Counted from the stretch's first letter, positions 36,386 through 45,897 are shown. The stretch: 64,000 nt of DNA from Pelotomaculum thermopropionicum SI (GCA_000010565.1 AP009389.1:2418001-2482000), one strand, 5' to 3'. A program made the numbers and translations. Notes: generated by a model not told the origin, from the letters alone.

Positions 36386-36472
36386 TCAGGCATCGGTTAT
36401 TTGCGTCAGGCGCGCAATCACTGTGACGGCTTCTTCCCTGGTGGCCTTAGCCCCGGGCCTGAAGGTTTTGTC
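36386..36472 (-). pseudogene. SLH-domain C-terminal remnant, copy 2
   Basis: Identical to 1861-1947: the end of an SLH motif without its gene. Confidence 0.6.
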
Positions 36473-36618
36473 CTGTTATCATAAGGCTCGCTTTGACTTG
36501 TTGCAAGTTAATAGCTGCTGTTTGGAATGGAAACCGGCAGTCTGCCCTGCGACCCGGCCTGTCAAAAAATAACATTTATCCCGCCGGGAACCGGCCCCTT
36601 TTATAAATATCTCCCCCG

Positions 36619-37875
36619 TCAGCCGACCTGCCGTCCTCTCACAAACCGGGCGATGATATTACGGTCGTCTCCCGTATAGAGAAACCTCTGGAATTGTTCT
36701 TCCAGGGAAAGCCGCCCGGCAATGCGGGGGTCGTCTTCAACAACAATGGCGTCAAACGAGTATCCCTTCTCAAAACTCCCGACCTTACCGAAGAAGCTCC
36801 CGCCTCCCTTTGTTGCCATGTAGAAGGCTTCCGCTATGGTCAGAGGTTTTGCCCAAGGGTCGAAAAATTTCATCAGCTTTGATAGCTGGATGGCCCTTAC
36901 AACTGCTTTGGACATGGCCAGGGTATGGCCTGCGCCCACGTCGCTCCCCAATCCGGCCCGGATCCCGCGGCCCAGCCATTTCCGCACCGGCATGATCCCG
37001 CTGGCAAGATTGATATTCGATTCCGGGCAGTGCACCAGCACAACGCCGTTGTCTTTGATCAGCCCCAACTCTCTATCCGTTAAATATATGCCGTGGGCCA
37101 TCAGGGTGGGAGTCTGTCCGAACAGCCCGGAATCAAAATAAACATCCGAGTAGGTGGGACGGGACGGGAAAAGCTCCCTCACCCATTCCACTTCCCTGCG
37201 GTTTTCTGCAAGGTGTGACTGGACCGGCAAGTTGTACTTCTCCGCCAGTTCTCCTATCGCGGCCAGCAGCTTCCCGGAGCAGGAGGGGGCAAAACGGGGG
37301 GTGAGAATTGGTTTTACGAGAGGGTGCCCGCCGTACTGGATTATCAATTCCTCTGTTTCCTCAATGGAGACTTCCGTTTCTTCTCTCAGGAAACCGGGAC
37401 AGTTCCGGTCCATGTTCACTTTTCCCACAAAGGCGCCTATCCCTTTTTCCTGCAGGATTTCAAATAGAAGTCCGGTGCTCTCTTTGTGAATTGTGGCGAA
37501 TATACACGCCCTGGCAGTGCCCTGGCGGATCAGTTCATCCGCGAAAAGGGAATATGCTTCCCGGGCATACACCGGGTCGGAGAAACGGCTTTCCGCGGGA
37601 AAAGTGCAGTCGCTCAGCCAGTCGATTAGTTCCCGGTCCAGTCCCAACCCGCACTGGTAAAACTGGGCGGCGTGCACGTGCAGGTCCACAAAGCCGGGTA
37701 AAATCAACCGTTCGCCATAGTCTTTTACCGGCGCATGCCCGTATTTCTCCGGCAATCTTTCATAAATTCCCTCCACCGTTCCGTCTTCCACGACGATATG
37801 GCTTTTTGCACATATTTTGAGCTCTTCGGGCGACGGTGTAAATATAATGTTCCCCTTAAAAATTTGTTGCCCCAT
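36619..37875 (-). CDS. guaD: Guanine deaminase, copy 2
   Basis: 418 residues, the same sequence as 2094-3350 as far as can be seen, with the same start and ribosome-binding site. HxH in DLHVHAAQ, HLAEN, AHGIYLTD and GSDVGAGH are all intact. The sequence upstream differs: copy 1 has a 490-base mosaic spacer, this copy a fragment of the purine permease gene. Its promoter may therefore differ. Confidence 0.93.
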   Translation of the reverse strand: MGQQIFKGNIIFTPSPEELKICAKSHIVVEDGTVEGIYERLPEKYGHAPVKDYGERLILPGFVDLHVHAAQFYQCGLGLDRELIDWLSDCTFPAESRFSDPVYAREAYSLFADELIRQGTARACIFATIHKESTGLLFEILQEKGIGAFVGKVNMDRNCPGFLREETEVSIEETEELIIQYGGHPLVKPILTPRFAPSCSGKLLAAIGELAEKYNLPVQSHLAENRREVEWVRELFPSRPTYSDVYFDSGLFGQTPTLMAHGIYLTDRELGLIKDNGVVLVHCPESNINLASGIMPVRKWLGRGIRAGLGSDVGAGHTLAMSKAVVRAIQLSKLMKFFDPWAKPLTIAEAFYMATKGGGSFFGKVGSFEKGYSFDAIVVEDDPRIAGRLSLEEQFQRFLYTGDDRNIIARFVRGRQVG

Positions 37876-37888
37876 TGCTTCGCCTCCA

Positions 37889-38130
37889 GGTGAGCGGCAT
37901 CATAATGATGGTGAAAAACGCGGGCAGGGCTTCCGTGAAGTCGTCGAAGCGAATGTTGACAACCTCCCCCATCATCAGCAAACCAACAATAATCAGGACC
38001 GGGGCGGTGGCCCAGGCCGGAATCAGCGCCACCAGGGGGGCAAAAATAACGGCGGCCAGAAAAAGAAGCGCAACCACAACGGCGGCGAGGCCGGTGCGGC
38101 CGCCTTCACTCACCCCGGCGGCGCTTTATG
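37889..38130 (-). pseudogene. AzgA permease fragment
   Basis: Matches 3979-4217 with a few differences and covers the stretch from about GVSEGGRTGL to FFTIIMMPLT. Both ends of the gene are missing. The frame runs on into the guaD ribosome-binding site. Confidence 0.9.
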
Positions 38131-38156
38131 ACCGTTTTCCTTAATTCACAATAAAT

Positions 38157-39986
38157 TTATTTCCCGCTCTGCTCCATTCCCGGTTTCGCTGCGTTATCTT
38201 GATTATTTAAGGGTCTGAATGATTTTAACACCGTTTCTGCTGAAGACATTATTTCCGCGTACTCCTTTTGATCCGCCGGGCTATTATCATCATAAGGAGA
38301 ACTGAAGGTAAAGACGGAAGCAAAAACCTTTCCGTCTATGACTCCGAGTTTTTCATATGGAAAGGGTTCGTTTTCCTTCTTTGAATCTTGCTCCCATTTG
38401 GCCACGCTCCCGTATTGTATTATATTGATGATCACCGGGTTCTGTATGGGCGCGTTTTTGGAAGCTGTCACGTGCCTGACCGTAAAACTGCCATTCTCTT
38501 CATTAACTTCCACTTTGCCTTTCCAAAACGCAGGAGCCTCCATGCTAAAGCCGTATTTTTCGCTGACAAGGCAAAGCTTCGGTTCCTCTACCTGGATCAG
38601 GTATTCGACAGTGTTGTCAGCGGTTGCAGACGCTTCTCCCTCCCATTCCCTGTAATATTTGAAAGTAATTTTCGTCCGTCCTGCCTGCAAAGCCTTGAAA
38701 TCCCATATAAAGGTGCTTCCCGCACCGATCATGCCGGAATCCCGGACATTATATCCGGAGTCAAGTTTTACAACATCACCGTTTTCAATAGTGTAATGCC
38801 AGGTATAGCCTGTCGTCGAGTTTCCTTTCAGAATAACCCTGCCGGTCTCACCAGTATCTAATGTATTCGGAGTTCCAGATGCTTCAAGCAATTTTGCGCC
38901 ACCGGCCAAAAAGCTGAAATCCGGTTTCAACATATCTTTCAATACAGAGAACTCAACCGGGAACTCCAGTATGCCGGCAGCATACGGGAAATATTCGTAT
39001 TGCTGGAAATAGACCACCACCGCGCCGTTGGACAGGTAGAAATCCTGGTCTTCCTTAATCGTCTTAAAAGGCGCAAGCGGATTTTCAGGCAACAGACCCT
39101 CCGCCATCCTTTCTTTTATCTCCCCGCTGACAATGCCGCTTATGAACGAAACATAATCCGCGCCATTTTTGAACAGGTCCCCAAGCCTGTATTCTTCACC
39201 CGTTTTCAGATTGAAAGTGTGCGAAGTCTGCGCCGTCAGTCCGTGCGCCCCTCCGGCGTACTGGTAATTTACGAACACTACGCTTAAAAAGCCGTTTTGA
39301 TTGTATTTAAGCCTGTAATCGAAGTATGTCTCGCATTTGTTCGGGCTGCCGGCATATCCGGAATTATCCTGCTCCATGGCGCCTGCGTTTTTAAGCCCCT
39401 CGTTCCTGGCGGCCCCGGCTAATTCCTTGAAGGTGGAATTTATGCCGTCCTGCACTACTTTGTCATCCAATCCTTCAATTTGGGGATACTGCAGGGTTAT
39501 TTTGATTTTGTCGTTCTCAGAAGCTTCTTTTACCGTTTTTATTGAGATGGCGTTTTCCTTTATGCTTTCAAGTTCGATCTTTCCGCCCTGCCTGTCCCAG
39601 AAAACTTTAAGACCGAGGTTGCCGGAAAAGAAACCCGCTCCCATGTATGTTCTGTCTCCGACGATTGTGCCGCCGTCGTCTCCGCTGATATAGTAAACAT
39701 GATCATTTGCGGTCACTTTGTTGTTCTGCAAATCAATCACAATGTTTTTACCGGGCTTAAAGACAGATACCGTGCCGTCCTTTTCCGACCAGCCTATTTT
39801 ATAACCGAGGGCTTCACCAAGCGCCCGCAGCGGCAGATAAACATTACCTCCGTCAATATGGGCGGCGGCTTGCATTTTGACGCCGTTCAGCTCTATTGCA
39901 GGCCGGTTGTCAACTGCTGCAAAACCAAACGCAGGCGCAAGCAGGATGAGCAAAATAACGGCTCCAAGAATAACTTTTTTATACAT
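38157..39986 (-). CDS. Secreted CAO-N-like / PdaC-DUF3298 / chagasin-like protein
   Basis: 609 residues from ATG 39986 with a signal peptide (ILGAVILLILLAPAFGFA). Domains in order: a copper-amine-oxidase N-terminal-like domain (about 30-130, LPLRALGEALGYKIGWSEKD), a PdaC/DUF4163 plus DUF3298 pair (about 140-355, NYQYAGGAHG and LGDLF), a chagasin-type cysteine-protease inhibitor domain (about 375-465) with the loops GNSTTGYTW, MIGAGSTF and REWEG in the right order, and a C-terminal domain (EKYGFSMEAPAFWKGKVEV). It is probably exported or wall-bound. Inhibitor activity is inferred from the loops only. A damaged copy is at 21199-22168. Confidence 0.85.
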   Translation of the reverse strand: MYKKVILGAVILLILLAPAFGFAAVDNRPAIELNGVKMQAAAHIDGGNVYLPLRALGEALGYKIGWSEKDGTVSVFKPGKNIVIDLQNNKVTANDHVYYISGDDGGTIVGDRTYMGAGFFSGNLGLKVFWDRQGGKIELESIKENAISIKTVKEASENDKIKITLQYPQIEGLDDKVVQDGINSTFKELAGAARNEGLKNAGAMEQDNSGYAGSPNKCETYFDYRLKYNQNGFLSVVFVNYQYAGGAHGLTAQTSHTFNLKTGEEYRLGDLFKNGADYVSFISGIVSGEIKERMAEGLLPENPLAPFKTIKEDQDFYLSNGAVVVYFQQYEYFPYAAGILEFPVEFSVLKDMLKPDFSFLAGGAKLLEASGTPNTLDTGETGRVILKGNSTTGYTWHYTIENGDVVKLDSGYNVRDSGMIGAGSTFIWDFKALQAGRTKITFKYYREWEGEASATADNTVEYLIQVEEPKLCLVSEKYGFSMEAPAFWKGKVEVNEENGSFTVRHVTASKNAPIQNPVIINIIQYGSVAKWEQDSKKENEPFPYEKLGVIDGKVFASVFTFSSPYDDNSPADQKEYAEIMSSAETVLKSFRPLNNQDNAAKPGMEQSGK

Positions 39987-40029
39987 AGCACTTATACTCC
40001 CTATGCTAATAATGATGTGCGGCCGGAAG

Positions 40030-40506
40030 TTATTGATGCCTGGCTCCTTTAGCTCCGAGCGCGCTGACGGCCACCGCGGCGGCTTCGGCCCTGGTGGCCC
40101 TGGCCCCGGGCCGCAAGGTGTTATCCGGGTATCCACTGATGATTCCGTTTTTCACCGCCGTGACTACGGAATCGTTCGCCCAGGGTGAAATATCGCTGCT
40201 GTCGGTAAAGGCAAGTTCCCCGGACACAGGGTTCAGTTTGGCGGCTTTAACGGTCATCGCGGCCATCTGCTCGCGGGTGACCGGCTCGTCCGGGCCGAAG
40301 CGGCCGTCGCCGTAACCGGCGACTATCCCGTAATTCGCCGCCGTGGAGATGGCCTCACCGGCCCAGTGCCCGGCCGTGTCGGCGAATACTTTGCCCTTTG
40401 CCGGCTTGAGTTGAAAAGCCTTGACCAGCACACTCACAAACTCGGCCCTGGTGATGTTTTGGTCCGGCCTGAAGGCTTGGCGTGTTTGTCCCGGCCAAAT
40501 TTTCAT
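40030..40506 (-). CDS. SLH-domain protein, N-terminally truncated
   Basis: About 158 residues from ATG 40506. It consists of nearly nothing but three S-layer homology repeats: FRPDQNITRAEFVSVLVKAF, FADTAGHWAGEAISTAANYG with GYGDGRFGPDEPVTREQMA, and ISPWANDSVVTAVKNGIISG with TLRPGARATRAEAA. SLH domains bind secondary cell wall polymers. Without a signal peptide it cannot reach the wall, so it is probably the surviving C-terminus of a larger surface protein whose body was lost next to the hydrolase gene (40550). Confidence 0.75.
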   Translation of the reverse strand: MKIWPGQTRQAFRPDQNITRAEFVSVLVKAFQLKPAKGKVFADTAGHWAGEAISTAANYGIVAGYGDGRFGPDEPVTREQMAAMTVKAAKLNPVSGELAFTDSSDISPWANDSVVTAVKNGIISGYPDNTLRPGARATRAEAAAVAVSALGAKGARHQ

Positions 40507-40549
40507 TGCCTGTTTTCTCCCTGCGTGACAGCACCGGTTGCCGCCTCTT

Positions 40550-43165
40550 CTACTGCTTACCGCCGAGATGCCTTGCAAAGAAGTCAATGATTTTCGGCCA
40601 GGAATCCATGGACGCAGCCGCGTTTCCTTCCGGCGTGCCGCCGAGGTCTTCGATAAAACCTCCCGGCAGGGTCAGCCAGTATACGGTGGTGGGGGAATAC
40701 GGCGTGCTGATTTGGTGTCCGGCATCACGGTAATGGAGATGCATGTCCGGGAACGGGTGCCCTTTTTCCCGAAGCCTCTGCATAATCATTTCCGCCATTT
40801 TACCGGACGGCCAGGCCCCGTCGCGGCCCCCCGAAACGAGCAAAACCGGCCCGTTGATGTTCTCCACTTTGATGGTTGCCTTTTCCACGGCCTCCTGGTT
40901 CTGCAGCGCATATTCATACAAGGGGGCGGTGGACCAGGGTTCTTTTTTTGCAACCGCCGCGAAATAGCTCCCGGCCAGTTCCTCGGTGAATATGGTGGGC
41001 ACGAAGGAAAGCGGTTCCCCTTTATACGTCCAGGAAGACTGGTGATTCTTGCCGGAGTCCTTGCTGATCCCTTCGAAGACCACCGCGCTGGGGGACTTGG
41101 CCACCACGGCCTTGATTTGGGGATAATGGGAGGCTGCCAGCAGGGCCAGCTCCGCCCCCTTGGAAGCGCCCCACACGCCGATGGCGTCTTTGTCCACTTC
41201 AGGGCGGGACTCCAGCCACTCAATGGCCTTTCCGACAGTCTCCAGGGGTATGTTCACCAGGCTGTCCGGAAGCCCTTCCATCCCGAAATAGGCCAGGGCG
41301 AGGGTAACGTAGCCGTGGGAGGCGTAGATCGCCGCGGCGGGTTCGTAAGTGCCGCCGTCCGAACCGCCCAGCACGATAATGGCCGGCCGCCTGCCTTCCC
41401 CGGCAGGAAGGAAAAGCGTCCCCACCACTCCGGATTCGCGCACTTCCACCCTTTTGACGCCGGGCAGCAGGTAAAGCCTTTCCACCTCCTGCGCAAGGAT
41501 TCTCTCCCCTTCAACCTCCACAGAGACTGTAATCATTTGCGGTTCCAGGCTTTTGGCAAACGTCCCCGCCGGCTTTACGCCGGCAACCGGGCGCAGGGAC
41601 CAGAAAAGGCCGGCCGGGTCGGCGCCCTCGTAGCTGCCGGAAACGGGCGCCTGAACGGCGGGGTCCACCACCCCGCTCTGGTCCGCGTGGAAAACGGCGT
41701 GCGATTCCCATTTGATCCCTTTATTGTCCTGCTGTTCCGCCACCAGGGTCACCGGCGCACCGGGGGTTAACCCGGAGACTCTGATCTTCCAAGGTTCGCC
41801 GGCCAGGGCCTGCAGCGGGCTGATCTCCAGGGCCGGCGCGGTTTTATTCGAATCGCTTTTTTTCTCCATCTTGCCTTCCTCCTTATTGCCCGCGGCCCGG
41901 CTATCGCCGTCCGCCGCGTAGTTTACAACCAGCCGCCATTCCGTACCGTGCAGTCCCAGCGTGGTCCAGACCGACCTTTTGACCACCTGTTTTTGAGACG
42001 GCTGATCCGGGGGAGCGTAGGTCCCAACTCCGGCCCTGTCGGCAACTGTTCTCCTGGTCAGGGCGGGGAGTCCTGTGTAATCCTGATAAAAAGGGTCGGT
42101 AAAGACATTGCGGCCGATTTGTGAGCTGTCGCTGTCGTAAACGATATACCCGTCTTTCTGCACGGCCATCATTTCCGGCCGCTGCCCCTGCAGTTCCGGG
42201 ACGGCAAAACTGGCAAAGAGCAGTTCCGGCCTGATCAGCAAACTGACCGAGCCGGTCAGTTCGTTTTGCCGGTTGAACACGGGCCGCTCCAGGTCCAATG
42301 CCGGAAAACCTTCCACCGCCGTGAACACGGAGCTGATGACCGGACGCCCGGTTTCCCGAAGCCTCTCCACCTGCTCCTGCCCGCTGATGTCGGAGCCGGC
42401 GAACTCGTGGTAGGCGGCGGGCTCAACGGCGGCAATCTTTCCATTTTTATCTACGGTAGAGGCGTCCGCCACATAAGGGTAGCGGGCCGCCAGTCCGCTC
42501 AAGATCCGGCGCGCTTCCTCCCCGTCCAGGCCGGTCCGGGCCAGTTCCCCGGCCGCGGCGGCCAGGTCCCGGTCCATCCGGTCCAGCTCGTTCTGCACGT
42601 CGCGCTGCAGCTCAAGGACCGGGGCCGGAAAACCGGCGCCGGGGTCTTTCAAAAAGAGCGAAAGAACCCGGGCCGCGCCATCCCACTGCTCTTGCGCGCC
42701 GGTGGCTTGCAAAATGATTTCTGCCGGCACAACCAGCCTGCCCCGGTCTATTTCGGCGGCAACCGGCATCGGATATTCCCGGCCGTTGATCCGGGCATAT
42801 TGTGTTCCGGCGGTCACGGCAAGTGTCGTTCCCGGCAGGCACGCCACCGCCGTACCGGTTTCGCCGGACCAGGATACCTTTGCTCTCATGGCCTCCAAAA
42901 CCGGCCGCATGGGAAGCAGGAACCGGCCCTCTTCCAGGCGCGGGGACACGTCGAAGACGACCGGCCGGCCGTTCAGTTTCACGCTGAAGCCGGTGCCGGC
43001 GGCCGGCCCGGAAGGCGCGGCAGAGGCCGCAACCTGGACGCTGTCCTGCCGGGGCAAAGCCCCGGCTTCGCCTTCCTGCGCCATTGCCCGGCCGCCAACC
43101 GCTGCCAGCAGGGATAGTGTCAGAACCAGGAGAAAGAAAACCCGATGGTAAATCTTGTTTTTCAC
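40550..43165 (-). CDS. Secreted CAO-N-like / Cache-like / BAAT hydrolase fusion
   Basis: 871 residues; GTG 43165 is chosen for its spacing from GGAAGG. Signal peptide; CAO-N-like domain (about 45-165); a Cache-like sensor region (about 170-390, with EARRILSGLAARYPYVADAS and YIVYDSDSSQIGRNV); a BAAT/acyl-CoA thioesterase N-terminal Ig-like domain (about 430-540, LTPGAPVTLVAEQQD); and a BAAT C-terminal alpha/beta-hydrolase (about 570-870) with nucleophile GASKG, ITVLGG-like oxyanion strand IIVLGGSDGG, and His in DAGHQI. A serine hydrolase acting outside the cell on an ester or thioester, possibly with ligand sensing, is a reasonable inference. The broken copy is at 18476-20144. Confidence 0.82.
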   Translation of the reverse strand: MKNKIYHRVFFLLVLTLSLLAAVGGRAMAQEGEAGALPRQDSVQVAASAAPSGPAAGTGFSVKLNGRPVVFDVSPRLEEGRFLLPMRPVLEAMRAKVSWSGETGTAVACLPGTTLAVTAGTQYARINGREYPMPVAAEIDRGRLVVPAEIILQATGAQEQWDGAARVLSLFLKDPGAGFPAPVLELQRDVQNELDRMDRDLAAAAGELARTGLDGEEARRILSGLAARYPYVADASTVDKNGKIAAVEPAAYHEFAGSDISGQEQVERLRETGRPVISSVFTAVEGFPALDLERPVFNRQNELTGSVSLLIRPELLFASFAVPELQGQRPEMMAVQKDGYIVYDSDSSQIGRNVFTDPFYQDYTGLPALTRRTVADRAGVGTYAPPDQPSQKQVVKRSVWTTLGLHGTEWRLVVNYAADGDSRAAGNKEEGKMEKKSDSNKTAPALEISPLQALAGEPWKIRVSGLTPGAPVTLVAEQQDNKGIKWESHAVFHADQSGVVDPAVQAPVSGSYEGADPAGLFWSLRPVAGVKPAGTFAKSLEPQMITVSVEVEGERILAQEVERLYLLPGVKRVEVRESGVVGTLFLPAGEGRRPAIIVLGGSDGGTYEPAAAIYASHGYVTLALAYFGMEGLPDSLVNIPLETVGKAIEWLESRPEVDKDAIGVWGASKGAELALLAASHYPQIKAVVAKSPSAVVFEGISKDSGKNHQSSWTYKGEPLSFVPTIFTEELAGSYFAAVAKKEPWSTAPLYEYALQNQEAVEKATIKVENINGPVLLVSGGRDGAWPSGKMAEMIMQRLREKGHPFPDMHLHYRDAGHQISTPYSPTTVYWLTLPGGFIEDLGGTPEGNAAASMDSWPKIIDFFARHLGGKQ

Positions 43166-43289
43166 TTGCAAAGCCTTCCTTCCCGAAAGATATGCAGGAC
43201 AAAGATTTGGCCGGCAATCCGGCCCGTCGGCCGGATTGCATATTCCAAGGTAATGCCGGCCATTATGGGTCAGTTACTTACACATTACC

Positions 43290-43634
43290 CTACCCTGCCC
43301 GTGGTATCCTTTCCGTGGTATTCTGGTAGACAGGATCGCAAATAGGATAGGAATATACATTTTGGCCAGAACAGCCAGCCCCACCCGCAACAACTTCCAG
43401 CTGTTCATCAGTCAATTCGTCGGGATTCAGCGGCAGCACCAGGTACAGCACCTGGGGCGACTCTTCAAATACCTTGATTTCAATCTCATCAGGGACCCGG
43501 ACGCCCAATTGCCCAAGGGCCTCTTTGGGATTGTCCATCAATGCTTTCCTGAAATCTTCATCTGATTGCGCTTTCATAATGATTTGTTCCTCGAACTCTT
43601 TGCGGCTCACAGGTTTCTTTTCGTTTCCACTCAT
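43290..43634 (-). CDS. NHLP leader-family RiPP precursor
   Basis: 114 residues; leader MSGNEKKPVSRKEFEEQIIM, SDEDFRKALMDNP, VRVPDEIEIKVFEES, YLVLPLNPDELTDEQLEVVA, ending AGG at 83-85. The 29-residue core has two cysteines (88 and 99) and the pattern VYSYPICDPVYQN shared with the core at 20196. A third trace of the same core family is at 3422-3457. A good ribosome-binding site (GGAGG) and a motif copy (43696) lie upstream. Confidence 0.87.
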   Translation of the reverse strand: MSGNEKKPVSRKEFEEQIIMKAQSDEDFRKALMDNPKEALGQLGVRVPDEIEIKVFEESPQVLYLVLPLNPDELTDEQLEVVAGGAGCSGQNVYSYPICDPVYQNTTERIPRAG

Positions 43635-43695
43635 TTTTGTTTGCCTCCGGGAATTTTTTAATTGAAGCCATTCCGGCCCGCCTTGGTCTATTATG

Positions 43696-43729
43696 GGTTA
43701 ATACGTTGCGACTTGTTTTTCATTGCATT
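43696..43729 (+). repeat. ~35-bp intergenic motif copy
   Basis: GGTTAATACGTTGCG ... TTTTTCATTGCATT, about 65 bases upstream of the precursor start. Confidence 0.5.
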
Positions 43730-43825
43730 GGGGCCTGTCCTCCTGTCCCACCGCTCATAGCGTGGTCCACATCGGCAAAAACAGGGGGGAAATTGTCAAA
43801 AGCCGTCCTTCCACACCAGTACGGG

Positions 43826-45859
43826 TCAACGGTTAATGTAATCGAGAGCGCGCTCCAGCACCGCTGCGGCTTCCGCCCGGGTCACGTGCCCGGACGGATC
43901 AAAATAGTCCGATTGCCTGCCACACACGATACCGGCTTCCACCGCCGCGGCCACAGGTATTCTGGCCCAACCGGAAATTTCATCCTGGTCGTAAAACCTG
44001 GCGATGGCCGCGTTCACATTAGAGGCTTCCGCAGTAAAGCCCGCCGCCCGAACCGCCCTGACGGCCATCACCGTCATTTCTTCACGGCTGACCTGATAAC
44101 CGGGGCGGAACGAGCCGTCTTCATAGCCGCAGACCAGACCGGCCTTTGCGGCGGCCCCGACCACACCCGCGAACTGCTGCCCGGGAAAGACATCGGAAAA
44201 CCCGGCGGCGGACTCATCGCCGGCCAGGTCCAGGGCGCGCGTCAGCAAGCCGGCAAATTCGGCGCGGGTAATGTAACCGGTATTTTGAACATTCTTGATT
44301 CTCCCTTCTATTTTGGCGGTAATATGGCCGGTCTGCCTTATGTTTTCAGCCAAGGCGTCTCTGAGCAGAATGTGGGTACCGGAGAATTTGATGGTTTTAC
44401 AAACGGAAAACCCGTCACCGCCCGCTGCCACATAGTCGTTGACGGCAACCCTGTACGTCCTGGCCGTGTCTGCCATGTCCACGGGAGTGCCGTCGGATTT
44501 GCTGATACTCTCGATCCTGCTGCCGCCGGGCGCGCCGGGGTTATAGGCAAAGGTCAGGCCGGCCGTCTGGATGCCTTTGCCGCCGTCGCCCACGGCTTGT
44601 TCCAGCAGCGCCTTGATCTGGGCGCCGGTCAGATCGGCGGTCATAATGAAATCGCCAAAGGGTAGAAAGGTATAGAGTTCACCCATGGTTACATCGCCCC
44701 GGGGAATGTTAACCCGGATAGCGCCGCTGTTGATAAAGGCAAAATCGGCGTTGACTTTCGCTTTCATCACATCGCAAAGCCAGTTGCCGGCCGTCGACTC
44801 GCCCCAGGGATATTCCGCCTGGGCGATGGTCAGGGCGGTGCCGGCCGTGCCCAGCACCTGTCCGGCGAGTGGAATCGCCCTGGTTTTGGCGGCGTCAACG
44901 ATGGCGGACACGGCCTGATCGACGACCGGAGCCGCGGCCTTGTAACCATACGGGGGAATTGTGCTGGATGTGTCGCAATCAATATAGGAAGTATTGAAGG
45001 TAAGCCTGCCGTCCTCCTGCATGACAATTTTCAAGTCGATAAAGCCCTTGCCGTAACAGCCGGCAATGGCCACCGGCGTGCCGTTGGCGGCGGTTGCCGC
45101 AACCACGTTATGAGTGTGCCCGCCCAGAACGGCGTCAACAACGCCTCCGGCGCCTCCCAGCCGGCCGGCCACCTCAAAGACCGGTCCAGTCCTGGAATCA
45201 TAATTATCGCCGGCATGGATCAGGGCAATTACAATTTGGGCCCCTTCCGCCCTGGCTTCTTGAGCCGCCCGCCTGACATTGTCCACTATGCTGCCGGCCT
45301 CATAATCTTTGAACTGCTCCGGCTTTACAAGGTCCGGCAAATCCTCGGTGACGGCGCCGACAATGGCTATCTTTACCCCGTCCCTTACAAAAATTTTGTA
45401 TGGTTCGAACACAAGGCTGCCGTCGCCTTTGTAAAACAAGTTGGAACAAATAACCGGATAACCGGCGGCTCCGGACCCGGTCACGGTATCCAGGCCCCAG
45501 TAGAATTCATGGTTGCCCAACGCAGAAACCGCCACCCCGATATTATTAAAGACATTCATCACCGGTTCGCCTCTGAGCAGGTTGGACACCGCCGACCCCT
45601 GATAATTGTCGCCGCCGGAAACAATCAGGGTCCGCCCGGGGTTGCCGCCGGCAATGTCTTTAATGTTTTTGGCCATCACCGCGGCCACCGGGTTGCCTCC
45701 GGTGTCTTCCAGCATACCGTGAAAGTCGGCAATCTCAATGATGTCAAAAACTTTATCGCCTGGAGCGGCAAAGGCGGCAGTGCAGGGCGCAACCAGAGTA
45801 AAAACAAGCGCCAATAGAGTAATGGCCGCCAATCCTGGAGATTTCCTGGAAATAAACAT
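43826..45859 (-). CDS. Secreted 5'-nucleotidase (UshA-like) with SLH anchor
   Basis: 677 residues, ATG 45859 behind GGGAGGG. Signal peptide ends near AAFAAPGD. A metallophosphoesterase domain follows (ADFHG, VSGGDNYQGS, SALGNHEFYWG, LIHAGDNYDSR, GGHTHN), then the 5'-nucleotidase C-terminal domain (FINSGAIRVNIPRGDVTMGE, LPFGDF). Three SLH repeats end the protein (ITRAEFAGLLTRALDLAG, FRPGYQVSREEMTV, DPSGHVTRAEAAA). It would release phosphate from nucleotides or cyclic nucleotides at the cell surface. A 971-bp internal piece is duplicated at 15226-16196. Confidence 0.93.
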   Translation of the reverse strand: MFISRKSPGLAAITLLALVFTLVAPCTAAFAAPGDKVFDIIEIADFHGMLEDTGGNPVAAVMAKNIKDIAGGNPGRTLIVSGGDNYQGSAVSNLLRGEPVMNVFNNIGVAVSALGNHEFYWGLDTVTGSGAAGYPVICSNLFYKGDGSLVFEPYKIFVRDGVKIAIVGAVTEDLPDLVKPEQFKDYEAGSIVDNVRRAAQEARAEGAQIVIALIHAGDNYDSRTGPVFEVAGRLGGAGGVVDAVLGGHTHNVVAATAANGTPVAIAGCYGKGFIDLKIVMQEDGRLTFNTSYIDCDTSSTIPPYGYKAAAPVVDQAVSAIVDAAKTRAIPLAGQVLGTAGTALTIAQAEYPWGESTAGNWLCDVMKAKVNADFAFINSGAIRVNIPRGDVTMGELYTFLPFGDFIMTADLTGAQIKALLEQAVGDGGKGIQTAGLTFAYNPGAPGGSRIESISKSDGTPVDMADTARTYRVAVNDYVAAGGDGFSVCKTIKFSGTHILLRDALAENIRQTGHITAKIEGRIKNVQNTGYITRAEFAGLLTRALDLAGDESAAGFSDVFPGQQFAGVVGAAAKAGLVCGYEDGSFRPGYQVSREEMTVMAVRAVRAAGFTAEASNVNAAIARFYDQDEISGWARIPVAAAVEAGIVCGRQSDYFDPSGHVTRAEAAAVLERALDYINR

Positions 45860-45897
45860 TGGTTACCCTCCCTTAGTGCATTTCGATTATTTTATTA

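Larger units (their letters stand above)
35439..37888 (-). repeat. 2.45-kb near-identical segmental duplication, copy 2
   Basis: Counterpart of 915-3363, one base longer because the decarboxylase frame is intact here. On its right it continues into a permease fragment that in copy 1 lies 616 bases further away, so the duplicate also suffered a deletion at its edge. Confidence 0.95.
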
